64,000 nucleotides of DNA from Thalassolituus alkanivorans (GCF_020447205.1 NZ_JAJAEL010000024.1:94232-158231); one strand, 5' to 3'. Shown: positions 36,119-45,322, counted from the first letter of the stretch. The notes: a model not told the origin generated them from the sequence alone. Translations and numbers: made by a program.

Positions 36119-37035
36119 TCAATACCTAACGGACACAATGCAATCCATTTAGACGTCATTTGATCAGCTATCCGGTATATCTCTGCCTCTCCTAAAGTAG
36201 GTGTTGCCTCACTTAATCTTTGGGCTAATTCGTCTCGAACCTTAGATATCAATTCTTCAGCATCTCCGCGCCAAGTTATACACAACTCTTCTACTTCACT
36301 TTCGTACTGATTTATTGCTCTCAACACGTGAAAGTAGATTTCCGAAGCGTTTTTCTCTATTTCTTTTAGGAATGGATCGTTTTTTAGCCATTTACTTGAT
36401 GTTATGCGATTCAATTTTAGATGCTTTTCTTCATCTAAAACTCCATTGAATGTACAGCGAACTTTATTCTTCTTGCTAATATTTTTTTCATATTCTGAGA
36501 CTTCTTGTTCTTCTGCTTGGCTTTCTAATTCTAATGCGGAAAAAAGAGTGATTTTTTTCCCTTTCGCTGTTTGTATTGTGTTAATTTCCGTAGCAAAATA
36601 ATCAGCGTCTTGCAGAATAACTTTGAATTCAGGGTCTATAATGGAGAGTCCCCATTTGACAACCTCTACTTGCTTCGTTTGCGCATGACTTAGCAATTTA
36701 TTGTCGGTGATTAGCGGAGTAACGAAAACCCACTCCCTAATTTTCGTATTCCCCATTCGACGAGATATTTCATTTTCGTAGGATCGAAGCTTCTCAAGGT
36801 CCTTAGTTATTTTGTCTCTCTGCTTTTCGTACAATTCTTTTTGAGTGTAGTGGGTATCGGGGCAATAACACTGAAATGCCACGCCGTCTAATTTCGTAAA
36901 GCCTTCGATCCCGAAATCACCAGGGGATGCAACCATCTCTTGGTATTGTTGATCTTTATACTTTGATTTGAAAACTAGTTGACACAGGTCTTCCCATGAA
37001 TCCCCGTCAAAAGTTCCGTATTTAGTCTGGATCAT
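36115..37035 (-). CDS. restriction-endonuclease-like effector of the three-gene system
   Basis: The N-terminal ~110 of 306 residues look like a PD-(D/E)xK nuclease: Glu15 in DSWEDLC, Asp40 in SPGDFGIEGF, then AFQCY at 53-57. The usual lysine of the Q-x-K strand is replaced by Tyr57, so activity, or a migrated lysine, is uncertain. The KELYEKQRDKITKDLEKL segment and the WVFVTPLI strand follow. The rest is helical. It begins the operon, with a weak ribosome-binding site, and overlaps the middle gene by ATGA. It probably provides the DNA-cleaving or DNA-binding arm. Confidence 0.72.
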   Translation of the reverse strand: MIQTKYGTFDGDSWEDLCQLVFKSKYKDQQYQEMVASPGDFGIEGFTKLDGVAFQCYCPDTHYTQKELYEKQRDKITKDLEKLRSYENEISRRMGNTKIREWVFVTPLITDNKLLSHAQTKQVEVVKWGLSIIDPEFKVILQDADYFATEINTIQTAKGKKITLFSALELESQAEEQEVSEYEKNISKKNKVRCTFNGVLDEEKHLKLNRITSSKWLKNDPFLKEIEKNASEIYFHVLRAINQYESEVEELCITWRGDAEELISKVRDELAQRLSEATPTLGEAEIYRIADQMTSKWIALCPLGIE

Positions 37036-37627
37036 TTATTAATTCCAAAGTCCAATGTGCCTTCTACGCTGTGGCCTGCCATAACAGTTTCTTAGTAGGC
37101 ATGCTCATTAATACACCTAAGCCCTTATTCAGATTCCCAGCCTAACCCACTGTTCGGGCTGGAAAATCATCGTTATTTCCTTTCTTGTCAGGATATGAAC
37201 ACGCAAGCGCATTTTTACCCTGAACTGATCTTTGTACTTGGGGCGTTATCAATTTCCGGCAGAAAACAGCTTTTATCTGCTCTTTTTATTCCAGACACGC
37301 TGCCGCCCGTCCTTATAAGCGCAGGGCAGGAGTAGCGCATGTTTGATATAGGGGTTTCAGGCGGGGAGGGGGATCGGATTGGATATCTGTCCGTTAAGTG
37401 TATAGCTGCCTCCCTGCTGTGGTTCGAGAGTACTGAAGTTTGGGAGGAGGTTCAATCTGTTGATAGATTTGGTTACAAGTGGCAAATGACGACAATAGCT
37501 TTGGTGGGCAGTGCCCACCCTACATTTCGGAGTGAGCGTATGGCTGGCCATGTCGCGGATAAGATCCGCTCCTACAACGCTGCGCCTGAACTGATATGGG
37601 GCTTTTCAACGAAAGCAGATATTCGTT
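37036..37627. other. non-coding region beside the three-gene module
   Basis: It contains TGTCCGTTAA at 37389-37398 (the motif seen at 31100 and 33577), a GTGGGCAGTGCCCAC hairpin near 37505-37520 and CGCGGATAAGATCCGC near 37555. The 113-codon plus-strand frame across it is made from these repeats and is not called. The promoter of the three-gene operon should lie at its left end, but no clear -35/-10 was found. Confidence 0.5.
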
Positions 37628-37936
37628 CTGAAGAGTGGCTTTGCGTTATGGTTTTATGCGCCTGCAGGACGCCGGTTTGAATAATGCTGCGCCGGTACGT
37701 CCCGGCATGGATGCCGGGCGAGCGAATAGGGCCATGGACGGCCCATTATTCGCGGTACCGAGATCGCAGGATTATTCAGAGCGGATTAAGTCCTGCACAG
37801 CGCGAAGCAGGGGCCCGGGGAGAAGTTCCCCGGATTGGGGCGCAGGGGCTTGCCCCGCATTGGCTTTGAATTAATTAAGCCAGCCCGCGCAGCGGCCACT
37901 GAAACAGTATCGCGGCTAAAAGCCGCTCCTACAGCC
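37628..37936 (+). repeat. repeated intergenic element, right copy (plus orientation)
   Basis: This is the reverse complement of 27443-27888 apart from two insertions in the left copy. It ends with CGCGGCTAAAAGCCGCTCCTAC, the hairpin that also opens the left copy. With the left copy it brackets about 10 kb containing phnW-HD-phnX and both acquired segments. Confidence 0.8.
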
Positions 37937-37962
37937 GCTCCTACAGCCGCTTCCACAAAGGC
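37909..37962 (+). repeat. REP-like hairpin and tandem AGCCGCTCCTAC repeats
   Basis: GCGGCTAAAAGCCGC forms a hairpin. AGCCGCTCCTAC occurs twice in a row and is followed by a variant, AGCCGCTTCCAC. Similar GTAGGAGCGGCTTT sequences are known as repetitive extragenic palindromes in Pseudomonas-type genomes. Confidence 0.6.
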
Positions 37963-38045
37963 ACTCCCACAAAACCACTACAGGCCATTCCCACCTCAAA
38001 AACCATTCATCCCAAACCGTACTGCCCGGCTACAAATCGCAGCCA

Positions 38046-38097
38046 TAAAAAAACCGGAGCCTCTGCTGCACTCAACAGCAGACACTCCGGTTTTATT
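38046..38097 (-). terminator. Rho-independent terminator of the diheme cytochrome gene
   Basis: A long two-part stem (AAAACCGGAG/CTCCGGTTTT outside, TCTGCTG/CAGCAGA inside) ends in A/T runs and lies 55 bp past the stop codon of the minus-strand gene. Confidence 0.85.
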
Positions 38098-38152
38098 ACA
38101 TCTCAGTGCAGATAATTCTGCTTAAATTCTCCCGCGCACTTGCGCGAAAAAA

Positions 38153-40465
38153 TTAAAGCGTCAGCAAATACTGCACTAAATCATCCACCTCAGCGCTGTT
38201 CTGCGCACACCACGGGTGCGGAGCTGCTGGCATGCCAATCGGCTCGGCGGTGCCCATTTCATCCGGGCCGTATTCGGTACGCATTTTCTGGTAATCCCAG
38301 TAATAGTGGTCTTTATCCCAGGGTACGCTGACAAAATATTTATGCCGCTCGATAAAGAGGTTACGTTTGTAGCCTTTATCCAGCTTGGTTAAATATTTCG
38401 ATTTAGGTACACGGAACACATCGCCTTTGCGGTTCAGGTCGGGGAATGGCGTGACATGATCCGGGCCACCGGCATCCGGGCGTACCGGTGCGTGCAGGGT
38501 GTAGTAGTTGTTATACAGGTTGCTGCCCGGTGTGCAGCGTTGCGGGCTGACCAGATCTTCGAGGTTGCGCACATGGCCGTCCGACAATAAACCACGGTGC
38601 TGAGTCCAGTACAGATCGCGCAGGAAAGTCGCGCGCACCGATTCGGTTTCTTTCTGATAAATAGTCGGGGTAAAGAAGCGGCCGACTTCATCCAGCCGTA
38701 CCATCTTCTCGTTGGTATTGGCACCTACGCCGTCGCTGTGGCAGCTGCTGCAGTCGCGCTCATAAGTGGCCTTACCACGGTTAACCGCGGCGCTGACATC
38801 GGCGTATTGTTGCCAGCCACTCTGTACAAATTCCCCTTCGCTTAACTGAGCAGTGCCGGTTTGCGCGCTGAGTTTATTGCTGTATTTCAGCCAGCGGTAT
38901 AAACCGACGTTGCGCAGGTCATCGTCGTCCTGATCGAGGGTGGTCATATAGGCGGTCAGGGCTTCGAGCCATTCTTTGCTCATGGCACCCTGGGCGCCGT
39001 CCGGTTCTTCGGAATGAATATAAGAGCCTTCAAAACCCACATAGGATTCAGTGTGCGATAACGAACGGCGGATGGCCATGTAATTGGTCACGTTCGGAAT
39101 GGCAATGGGTGAGAACTGGTAGTCGTTGTCGGTATGGCTGCCTTCGCCAACCACGCGCACCATATTGTGTTCACCGGCACCGGCGGGCATATGGTAAAGC
39201 AGCATATCTTTGGCGATGTCTTTTTTACCGCTGTTCCAGCTCGGGCCTTCTTCGCTGGTATAAATACCGTCGAAGGTGTTGGTGAGGGTTTGCAGAACTG
39301 TCCATTTCATCGACCAGTTGGGGTTAGGTAAACCCGGAATCACTTTGCTGATGGCCTGGCCCGGTGCTTTTTCATAACTGACTTTATAGCCGTGGCAGGA
39401 GGCACAGTTAAAACCAATCCATTCGCCATTGCCTTTATAAGGCTCGCTGGCTTCGGCGTAGCGGTAACCCACCCAGCCGCTGTCGCGGGTATTGCCTTTG
39501 AATTTCGCCGGTTGTGTGGTTAAAAAGCCGGGAATCGGTGTCGCCATCGGGTAGGAATTAAAATACACATCGTCGATGGCTTCGTCCGGTACTTCACCGC
39601 GTACGGTTTTTACTGCACCAAAGAGTTTCGCCGGGTCGGCTTTACCGCCGGTAATCGGGTCGTTGGCTTTGTAATTAAAAATCGCATTCCAGTCGAGTTT
39701 GCGCACGCTGTGCGCTACACCGATGTTGTAATCGTAAGACCAGAAAGCCTGACGGCCTTTTTCCACCAGTTGCTCAAAGCCAGGGTTATTAACGCTGACG
39801 GCTATCGGCGTGGTGGATTTTGCATCGCTCAGGGTCGAGACCACATCGCAGTCGTGCTCAAAAGTATCGGAAATAATGCGTGAGGTTTGTGCATCAATCA
39901 CGTTATGCGCCTGGCCCGGATGTTTTAATGATTCATTAAACCCGGTGCGCTTTTGTATCTGCACAATTAACGGCCCGCTGCTGGCGTGGTCGGGTACGCG
40001 GAAGCGGATTTCGCTGTCGTTCCAGCTGAGAATGTTTTTATCCCAGCTGTCGAACTGCTCGTCGCTTTCAAAATTCACCTGATCGTTAATGGCCAGGTAC
40101 TGGGTGAACATGCGCAGGTCGGTTTCCAGAATACGGGTATTGCCGAGCATGACTTTTGAGAAGTCGATGTCGGTTCCGCCACCAAAGCCGCTGCCTTTTA
40201 AGGTAACTTCGTCACCGGCATTCAGTTGTGCAGTATTGGCAGAACCGGCACTCCAGCGCAGTTCGCCATTGACCAGTAATTGCTGAATCTCCGGTTGTGG
40301 AAAGCTGGCCGCCGAGGCCGCACGCTGTGCTTCGCGGCTGGCGTCGAAAGTACAGAGCGTTTCCTGATCGGGAAATTCACCGGGCAGTTCGGTAATGCAG
40401 CCGCTGAGCAGCAGCGGTACGGCCAGCAATGCCAGCCCTCCGCGGGTTGGGTATTTGATTGTCAT
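38153..40465 (-). CDS. diheme c-type cytochrome lipoprotein with IPT-like domain
   Basis: The 770 residues start with a lipoprotein signal (lipobox LLSGC, Cys about 22), followed by an IPT/TIG-like beta domain (about 60-190). Two haem c sites follow, CASCH in FNCASCHGYK (about 353) and CSSCH in DCSSCHSDG (about 571). The two-haem pattern recalls MauG/cytochrome c peroxidase-like and RoxA-type oxygenases, but overall family membership is not certain. It would act at the membrane in the periplasm or outside the cell as an oxidoreductase. It is monocistronic, with its own terminator. Confidence 0.75.
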   Translation of the reverse strand: MTIKYPTRGGLALLAVPLLLSGCITELPGEFPDQETLCTFDASREAQRAASAASFPQPEIQQLLVNGELRWSAGSANTAQLNAGDEVTLKGSGFGGGTDIDFSKVMLGNTRILETDLRMFTQYLAINDQVNFESDEQFDSWDKNILSWNDSEIRFRVPDHASSGPLIVQIQKRTGFNESLKHPGQAHNVIDAQTSRIISDTFEHDCDVVSTLSDAKSTTPIAVSVNNPGFEQLVEKGRQAFWSYDYNIGVAHSVRKLDWNAIFNYKANDPITGGKADPAKLFGAVKTVRGEVPDEAIDDVYFNSYPMATPIPGFLTTQPAKFKGNTRDSGWVGYRYAEASEPYKGNGEWIGFNCASCHGYKVSYEKAPGQAISKVIPGLPNPNWSMKWTVLQTLTNTFDGIYTSEEGPSWNSGKKDIAKDMLLYHMPAGAGEHNMVRVVGEGSHTDNDYQFSPIAIPNVTNYMAIRRSLSHTESYVGFEGSYIHSEEPDGAQGAMSKEWLEALTAYMTTLDQDDDDLRNVGLYRWLKYSNKLSAQTGTAQLSEGEFVQSGWQQYADVSAAVNRGKATYERDCSSCHSDGVGANTNEKMVRLDEVGRFFTPTIYQKETESVRATFLRDLYWTQHRGLLSDGHVRNLEDLVSPQRCTPGSNLYNNYYTLHAPVRPDAGGPDHVTPFPDLNRKGDVFRVPKSKYLTKLDKGYKRNLFIERHKYFVSVPWDKDHYYWDYQKMRTEYGPDEMGTAEPIGMPAAPHPWCAQNSAEVDDLVQYLLTL

Positions 40466-40700
40466 GGTGGCTAGGCCCCTGATTATTATTGTTGGTAAGA
40501 ATGCGCCGCTGGCCGGCAGAAGCGGCCAGCGGCTGTATCACGCTATGCCTTGCTGTATGGGGCGACAAGCCTATGATGGAGGCTTCGGCGGGTTGGCCTG
40601 AACTACGCTAGTACGTTTGTGCTAAAAGCTCAGGGTGGCGTATTTTATCCGCCCGATAGCGGCCACAGAGCTGACGATTAAACCAAGCGGAGAGAGAGGG

Positions 40701-41390
40701 ATGGACGACAGTTTTTTGCTGGCACTGGCAACCTTGTTTGCCACCGTCGGCCCGGTGGATGTGGCGGCGATTTATGCGGCCATCACTCTGCATGCCAGCC
40801 AGCAGGAGAAACGGCGCATGGCCTGGCGCGGTGTGCTGATTGCCAGTGGCGTACTGCTGCTGTTTGCGCTGGTCGGCGATCTGGTGCTGCATACGCTGGG
40901 TATTTCGCTGGCGGCACTGCGCACCGCCGGTGGCATTATGCTGCTGTTGATTGGTCTGGATATGGTGTTTGCGCGTAATTCCGGCGCCATCAGCACCACG
41001 CCGCTGGAAGAAGCCGAAGCCCGCCGGCGCGGTGATGTGGCGGTGTTTCCGCTGGCGCTGCCGTTAATTGCCGGGCCCGGCACCATGGGCGCGGTGATGC
41101 TGCTGATGGCGCAGGCCAGCGATGACCTGACTGCGCAGTTATCGGTACTGGCCGCGTTGTTAACCGTTATGCTGATCTCGCTGTTGTGCCTGCTGGCGGC
41201 CAGCCGGTTAACTCAGCTGCTGGGCGTAACCGGCATGCAGGTCATCACGCGCGTGATGGGCGTTTTATTATGCGCTCTGGCGGTCCAGTTCGTGTTTGAT
41301 GGTATCGCCGGGAGTGGTCTGCTCAGCCATAGTGCTGACGCCGCCGCGGCCGCTTCTGTTGCGCCCGGCATCACCACGGTCGAGCAGTAA
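40701..41390 (+). CDS. MarC family membrane protein
   Basis: The 229 residues form six membrane helices, with the MarC segments LFATVGPVDVAAIYAA, GGIMLLLIGLDMVF and FPLALPLIAGPGTMGAVM. The family is conserved but of unknown function; old links to antibiotic resistance are not supported. ATG at 40701 follows GGAGAGAGAGGG. The C-terminus is extended by about 25 low-complexity residues (SADAAAAASVAP), and the coding region overlaps the convergent RND gene by 123 bp. Confidence 0.88.
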   Translation: MDDSFLLALATLFATVGPVDVAAIYAAITLHASQQEKRRMAWRGVLIASGVLLLFALVGDLVLHTLGISLAALRTAGGIMLLLIGLDMVFARNSGAISTTPLEEAEARRRGDVAVFPLALPLIAGPGTMGAVMLLMAQASDDLTAQLSVLAALLTVMLISLLCLLAASRLTQLLGVTGMQVITRVMGVLLCALAVQFVFDGIAGSGLLSHSADAAAAASVAPGITTVEQ

Positions 41391-43646
41391 TAACAGCGGC
41401 GGCAACAGCAGAAAATCAATCAGCAGTGCCACGGCAATCGACAACGCCAGCAGGTTGCCCATATTGGTGCTCGGATTAAAGTGCGAAAATTCCAGCACGG
41501 CAAAACCGCCGACCAGAATGGCTGAAGTAATCAGCAGCGCCACGCCGACGGTGTGAAACGCATAGCGTATGGCATCGGCCGCCTGCATCGTCAGCACCTT
41601 GCGTGCGTGCTGGTATTTACTGAGAAAATGCACGGTGTCATCCACCACAATGCCAAGGCTGAGACAGACCACCACCGAGGTGGCGGTATCGACCAGACCG
41701 CTGATCATGCCCCATAAACCGTAGGCCATCGCCGCAGGCAAAATATTCGGAATCATGCTGATTAAGCCCATTTTCCACGACCGCAGGGCGGCAATCAGCA
41801 GCAGCGAAATTAATACCAGCGCAATACCGGTGCCCTGCAACATGCCATGAATATTGCGGAAGGTAAGGTTGGCGAACACCACATCCAGGCCGGTGGCTTC
41901 GCTCAGATGCAACAGCGGTGCATGTTGCTGTGCCCAGGCAATGGCGGCCTGTTCGACGCGGATAATATTGACCGAATCGGAGCGGTATAAACGCACCTGC
42001 AGACGTGAAGATGAGCGGTCATTATTGACCGTATCGTCCAGACCCAGCCCCAGCGGTAACGACAGTTCGTACAGCAATAAATACTGCGCTGCCGCTTCGG
42101 CGGAGTCGGGCACGCGGTAAAAGGCCGGATCGCCGCCGTTTAAATTCTGATTAAGGCGTTTAATGATGTCGGTCAGGCTGCTGACATGCACGACCTCGGG
42201 CTGAGCGCGCAGCCACTGGCTGAAGGCTTCCAGTTGCTGCAGATAGTCAACATTATTAATGCCTTCCGCCTGCTGGCTGTCGGCAATCATAAACAGAAGA
42301 TGCAGGCCGCCCAGCTCCCGGTCGATCATGTCGTTGGTCTGGCGCACTTCAAAACTTTCGTCAAAAAATTCGTGCCAGCGTTCAGTAATTTCGTTGCGGC
42401 TGATCTGGCTGGCACAGGCGGCGACAATCAGCAGCATGCTGAGCAGCAGACCTTTATGATGACGCACAATCAGATCGGCCAGACGGTCAATCCACTGGTA
42501 GTTATTTTCGGCGCGTAATTTTTCCGGAACCGGCAGTAACGCCAGCATGGCGGGCAGAAAGGTGAGGGCAAAGGCCCAGGCAAAAAATACCCCGGCGGCA
42601 ATCATATTACCCATGTCACGGTAAGGCGGAGAGTCGCTGGTATTCAGGCAGAGTACGCCGACCATGGTGGTAATACTGGTGATTAAAACCGGGGAGAAAT
42701 TCAGCCTCATGCTGTTAAGCAGTGCCTGCTGCCGTGGCTGGCCGTGGCGCAGGGCAAAATAATACGACACCAGAATATGCACGGTATCGGCGACGGCGAT
42801 GGTCATAATGGCGGTGGGTACAAAACCGGTGGGCGGTGTCAGGGTATAACCCAGCCAGCCGAACAGGCCCATGGTGGAAACCACCGAGAAACTGATAATG
42901 CCGAGAATCAGCAGGGTGCCCGACAGCGTACGCAGGGTCAGCAGCATAATGCTGATCATTACCAGATAAGACACCAGCAATAATGACTGAATATCCTGAT
43001 GAATGGCTTCGCCCATGGTGACATTGGAAACCAGCGAACCGCTGAGCATAATCCTGAAATCCGGGTAGCGGGCGCGGAATTCATCGGCCAGGGCGCGGGC
43101 GGCGTATACCACCTCCGGGGATTTTTCGGCGCTTTTTCCTTCCGGTAATAAAAAGCGCACATTAACGCCGGAGGTGCCGCCATCGGCGGAGATTAATTTA
43201 TGCAGCAGTTCGGGTAATGAAACAGCCAGTTGTTGCAGGCCGGATAAATCTTCCGTTAATTCTTCTGTGCGGTAAAAATCGTTAATCAGCAGATCATCGC
43301 CATCAACCTGAGTGTGCTGATAATTCTGCAGCGAGTCGACCCGCTGCGAATAGGGCAGCTGCCAGCCGCGTTCTGTCAGTTGTTCTATCAGGGTCAGCCC
43401 CTGTGGGGTAAACAGGCTGCCGTTGGGGTTCTGCACCAGAAAATAAATATTATCCTGATTCGAATAAGTGCGTTCCATGGCTTCAAAGGCCTTTAACTGC
43501 GGATTTTCCGGGCCGAAATAGGTGCGGAAATCGCTGGTAAAGCTCAGCTTCAGTACGCCGCTGGCAAGCAGGGCAACGATTAACAGGGTAAAAAACACAA
43601 CGCGGCGCGGGTGGCTGATAACCCACTGTAGGTAGCTTTGGATCAT
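41268..43646 (-). CDS. RND-superfamily (MMPL-type) exporter
   Basis: The 792-residue membrane protein shows two halves, each with one helix, a large periplasmic loop and five further helices. Examples are the N-terminal FFTLLIVALLASGVL, the FSVVSTMGLFGWLGY region and the GIVVDDTVHFLSKYQ segment carrying the paired Asp residues of proton-driven RND transporters. MMPL/HpnN-like members move lipids or hydrophobic compounds. No membrane-fusion partner is adjacent. The last 35-40 hydrophilic residues lie in the 123-bp overlap with marC. A start at 43646 is consistent but lacks a strong ribosome-binding site. Confidence 0.85.
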   Translation of the reverse strand: MIQSYLQWVISHPRRVVFFTLLIVALLASGVLKLSFTSDFRTYFGPENPQLKAFEAMERTYSNQDNIYFLVQNPNGSLFTPQGLTLIEQLTERGWQLPYSQRVDSLQNYQHTQVDGDDLLINDFYRTEELTEDLSGLQQLAVSLPELLHKLISADGGTSGVNVRFLLPEGKSAEKSPEVVYAARALADEFRARYPDFRIMLSGSLVSNVTMGEAIHQDIQSLLLVSYLVMISIMLLTLRTLSGTLLILGIISFSVVSTMGLFGWLGYTLTPPTGFVPTAIMTIAVADTVHILVSYYFALRHGQPRQQALLNSMRLNFSPVLITSITTMVGVLCLNTSDSPPYRDMGNMIAAGVFFAWAFALTFLPAMLALLPVPEKLRAENNYQWIDRLADLIVRHHKGLLLSMLLIVAACASQISRNEITERWHEFFDESFEVRQTNDMIDRELGGLHLLFMIADSQQAEGINNVDYLQQLEAFSQWLRAQPEVVHVSSLTDIIKRLNQNLNGGDPAFYRVPDSAEAAAQYLLLYELSLPLGLGLDDTVNNDRSSSRLQVRLYRSDSVNIIRVEQAAIAWAQQHAPLLHLSEATGLDVVFANLTFRNIHGMLQGTGIALVLISLLLIAALRSWKMGLISMIPNILPAAMAYGLWGMISGLVDTATSVVVCLSLGIVVDDTVHFLSKYQHARKVLTMQAADAIRYAFHTVGVALLITSAILVGGFAVLEFSHFNPSTNMGNLLALSIAVALLIDFLLLPPLLLLLDRGDAGRNRSGRGGVSTMAEQTTPGDTIKHELDRQSA

Positions 43647-43841
43647 GGTGAAAATGCCTGCAGGCAGAAATTATTATTGTCGGCCGATTGTAGGCCGGTC
43701 AGGCCTGCCCACAAGGGGGAATTCCGCCATTCGGATACCTCTTCAGGCGTATAGCGATGGGCGCCTCAGGCTCTCGCCGCTATACTGGGGCAGACTTTCA
43801 GTCTGATACAGCAACAAAAAGCAACAAACAGGAAGAACAGC

Positions 43842-45218
43842 ATGAACGGCAGTAACGATCAGGCAGTACCCAGCATGAACTGGCAGCAATTATTATCGGC
43901 CGCCCGTTCCGGTGAGCGTCAGGGTTCGCTGGGTTTTGCGCTGGAACCCGGGCGTACGCCGTTTCATAAAGATTATGACCGCATTATTTTTTCTTCGGCG
44001 TTCCGTCGCCTTGACCGCAAAACCCAGGTGCATCCGTTATCGGAAAATGACCACGTACACAGTCGTCTGACCCACAGTCTGGAAGTTGGTTGTGTTGGCC
44101 GCTCGCTGGGTACCCGGGTTGGTCAGGCGCTGGGTGAGCGCTTACCGGCCGGCATTGATGCCAGCGATGTTGGCGCACTGGTGCAGGCCGCCTGTCTGGC
44201 CCACGATATTGGTAATCCGCCCTATGGCCATACCGGGGAAGATGCTATCCGTCACTGGTTCCGCGCGGAGGAAAATGCACATTTCCTGCAGGAACTGACA
44301 CCACTGCAGCGTGCAGACCTGCAGACCTTTGAAGGCAATGCGCAGGGTTTCCGCATTGTTACTCAGGTAGAGTCGCACCGTTTTCAGGGCGGTATGCGTT
44401 TAACCTACGGTACCTTGGGTGCTTTTCTCAAATACCCCTGGACGGTGGATTATGTGCAGCGCGGCGAGGCGAAAAAGTTCGGCTGTTATCAGACCGAATT
44501 ACCGCTGCTGCGTGAGATTGCCGGGCGTCTTGGTTTGCTGGAATTAAAGCCGGACTACTGGGCGCGCCATCCGCTGGTGTATCTGCTCGAAGCGGCGGAC
44601 GATATCTGTTACGGCCTGATCGATCTGGAAGATGGTATCGAAATGGATCTGCTGCGCTACGATGAAGTGGAAGCTCTGCTTAAGCCGTTACTGGCCGATC
44701 ACTGGGACCTGGCTCAGGCCGAACTGGAGCAGGCCGATAACCTGCGCCGGCGTTTACAGGTGTTGCGCGGTATGGCGATGGAAGTTTTGGTTACGGCTGC
44801 CAGCCAGGCCTTTATCCGTAACGAGCAGGCGTTACTGTGCGGTACGCTGCAGGGCGATCTGATTGATTACTGCCCGCCGGTGGTTAAGGCCGTTGTGCAG
44901 GGCGCTAAAAATATGGCACGGGAGCGGATTTTTAAAGACAGCCGTAAACTGGCGGTGGAAATCGGCTCTTATTCAACCCTGGGGGTATTGCTTGAGGCCT
45001 TTTTAAGTGCCGTGCGTGAACGCGTACTGGATGGTCAGGCGACCTTCCGTAATCAGCGCGTGCTGGAATTAATGGGCCGTTCGGCGCCACAGGCCGATTG
45101 GAGCCTGTACGAAGCCTACATGCGCGCGCTGGATTTTATCTCCGGCATGACCGACAGCTATGCCGCTCAGATTGCCCGGCAGTTTTCCGGTTACCAGCCA
45201 CCGGGGCGTGGATTTTAA
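43842..45218 (+). CDS. dgt: dGTP triphosphohydrolase (HD superfamily)
   Basis: It hydrolyses dGTP, and often other dNTPs, to the nucleoside and triphosphate. The 458 residues carry the HD metal site: His in SRLTHSLEVG, HD in CLAHDIGNPPYGHTGE and a later Asp in EAADDICYGLIDLEDG. The length and the N-terminal TPFHKDYDRIIFSSAFRRL match dGTPase type 1/2 enzymes. The ATG follows AGGAAGA. It is followed 104 bp later by the CNNM gene on the same strand. Confidence 0.93.
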   Translation: MNGSNDQAVPSMNWQQLLSAARSGERQGSLGFALEPGRTPFHKDYDRIIFSSAFRRLDRKTQVHPLSENDHVHSRLTHSLEVGCVGRSLGTRVGQALGERLPAGIDASDVGALVQAACLAHDIGNPPYGHTGEDAIRHWFRAEENAHFLQELTPLQRADLQTFEGNAQGFRIVTQVESHRFQGGMRLTYGTLGAFLKYPWTVDYVQRGEAKKFGCYQTELPLLREIAGRLGLLELKPDYWARHPLVYLLEAADDICYGLIDLEDGIEMDLLRYDEVEALLKPLLADHWDLAQAELEQADNLRRRLQVLRGMAMEVLVTAASQAFIRNEQALLCGTLQGDLIDYCPPVVKAVVQGAKNMARERIFKDSRKLAVEIGSYSTLGVLLEAFLSAVRERVLDGQATFRNQRVLELMGRSAPQADWSLYEAYMRALDFISGMTDSYAAQIARQFSGYQPPGRGF

Positions 45219-45322
45219 CAACGCCGGGTTATGCTGTTGTTTTATCGTTGCTGTTGCTGTGCAGGCGGCTGATAATCAGCGCCGTATTTTTTCTTCTTTT
45301 TTTGCGCCGGTGAGGTGCTCTG

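Noticed and set aside
37339..37680. 113-codon frame downstream of the three-gene module
   Set aside because: It is assembled from repetitive hairpin sequences (GTGGGCAGTGCCCAC, CGGATAAGATCCG) that commonly give spurious frames.
38153..40465. Annotation of the diheme lipoprotein as rubber oxygenase RoxA
   Set aside because: Two c-type haem sites alone do not establish this; the lipoprotein signal and IPT-like domain are not typical, and no conserved RoxA residues could be confirmed by eye.
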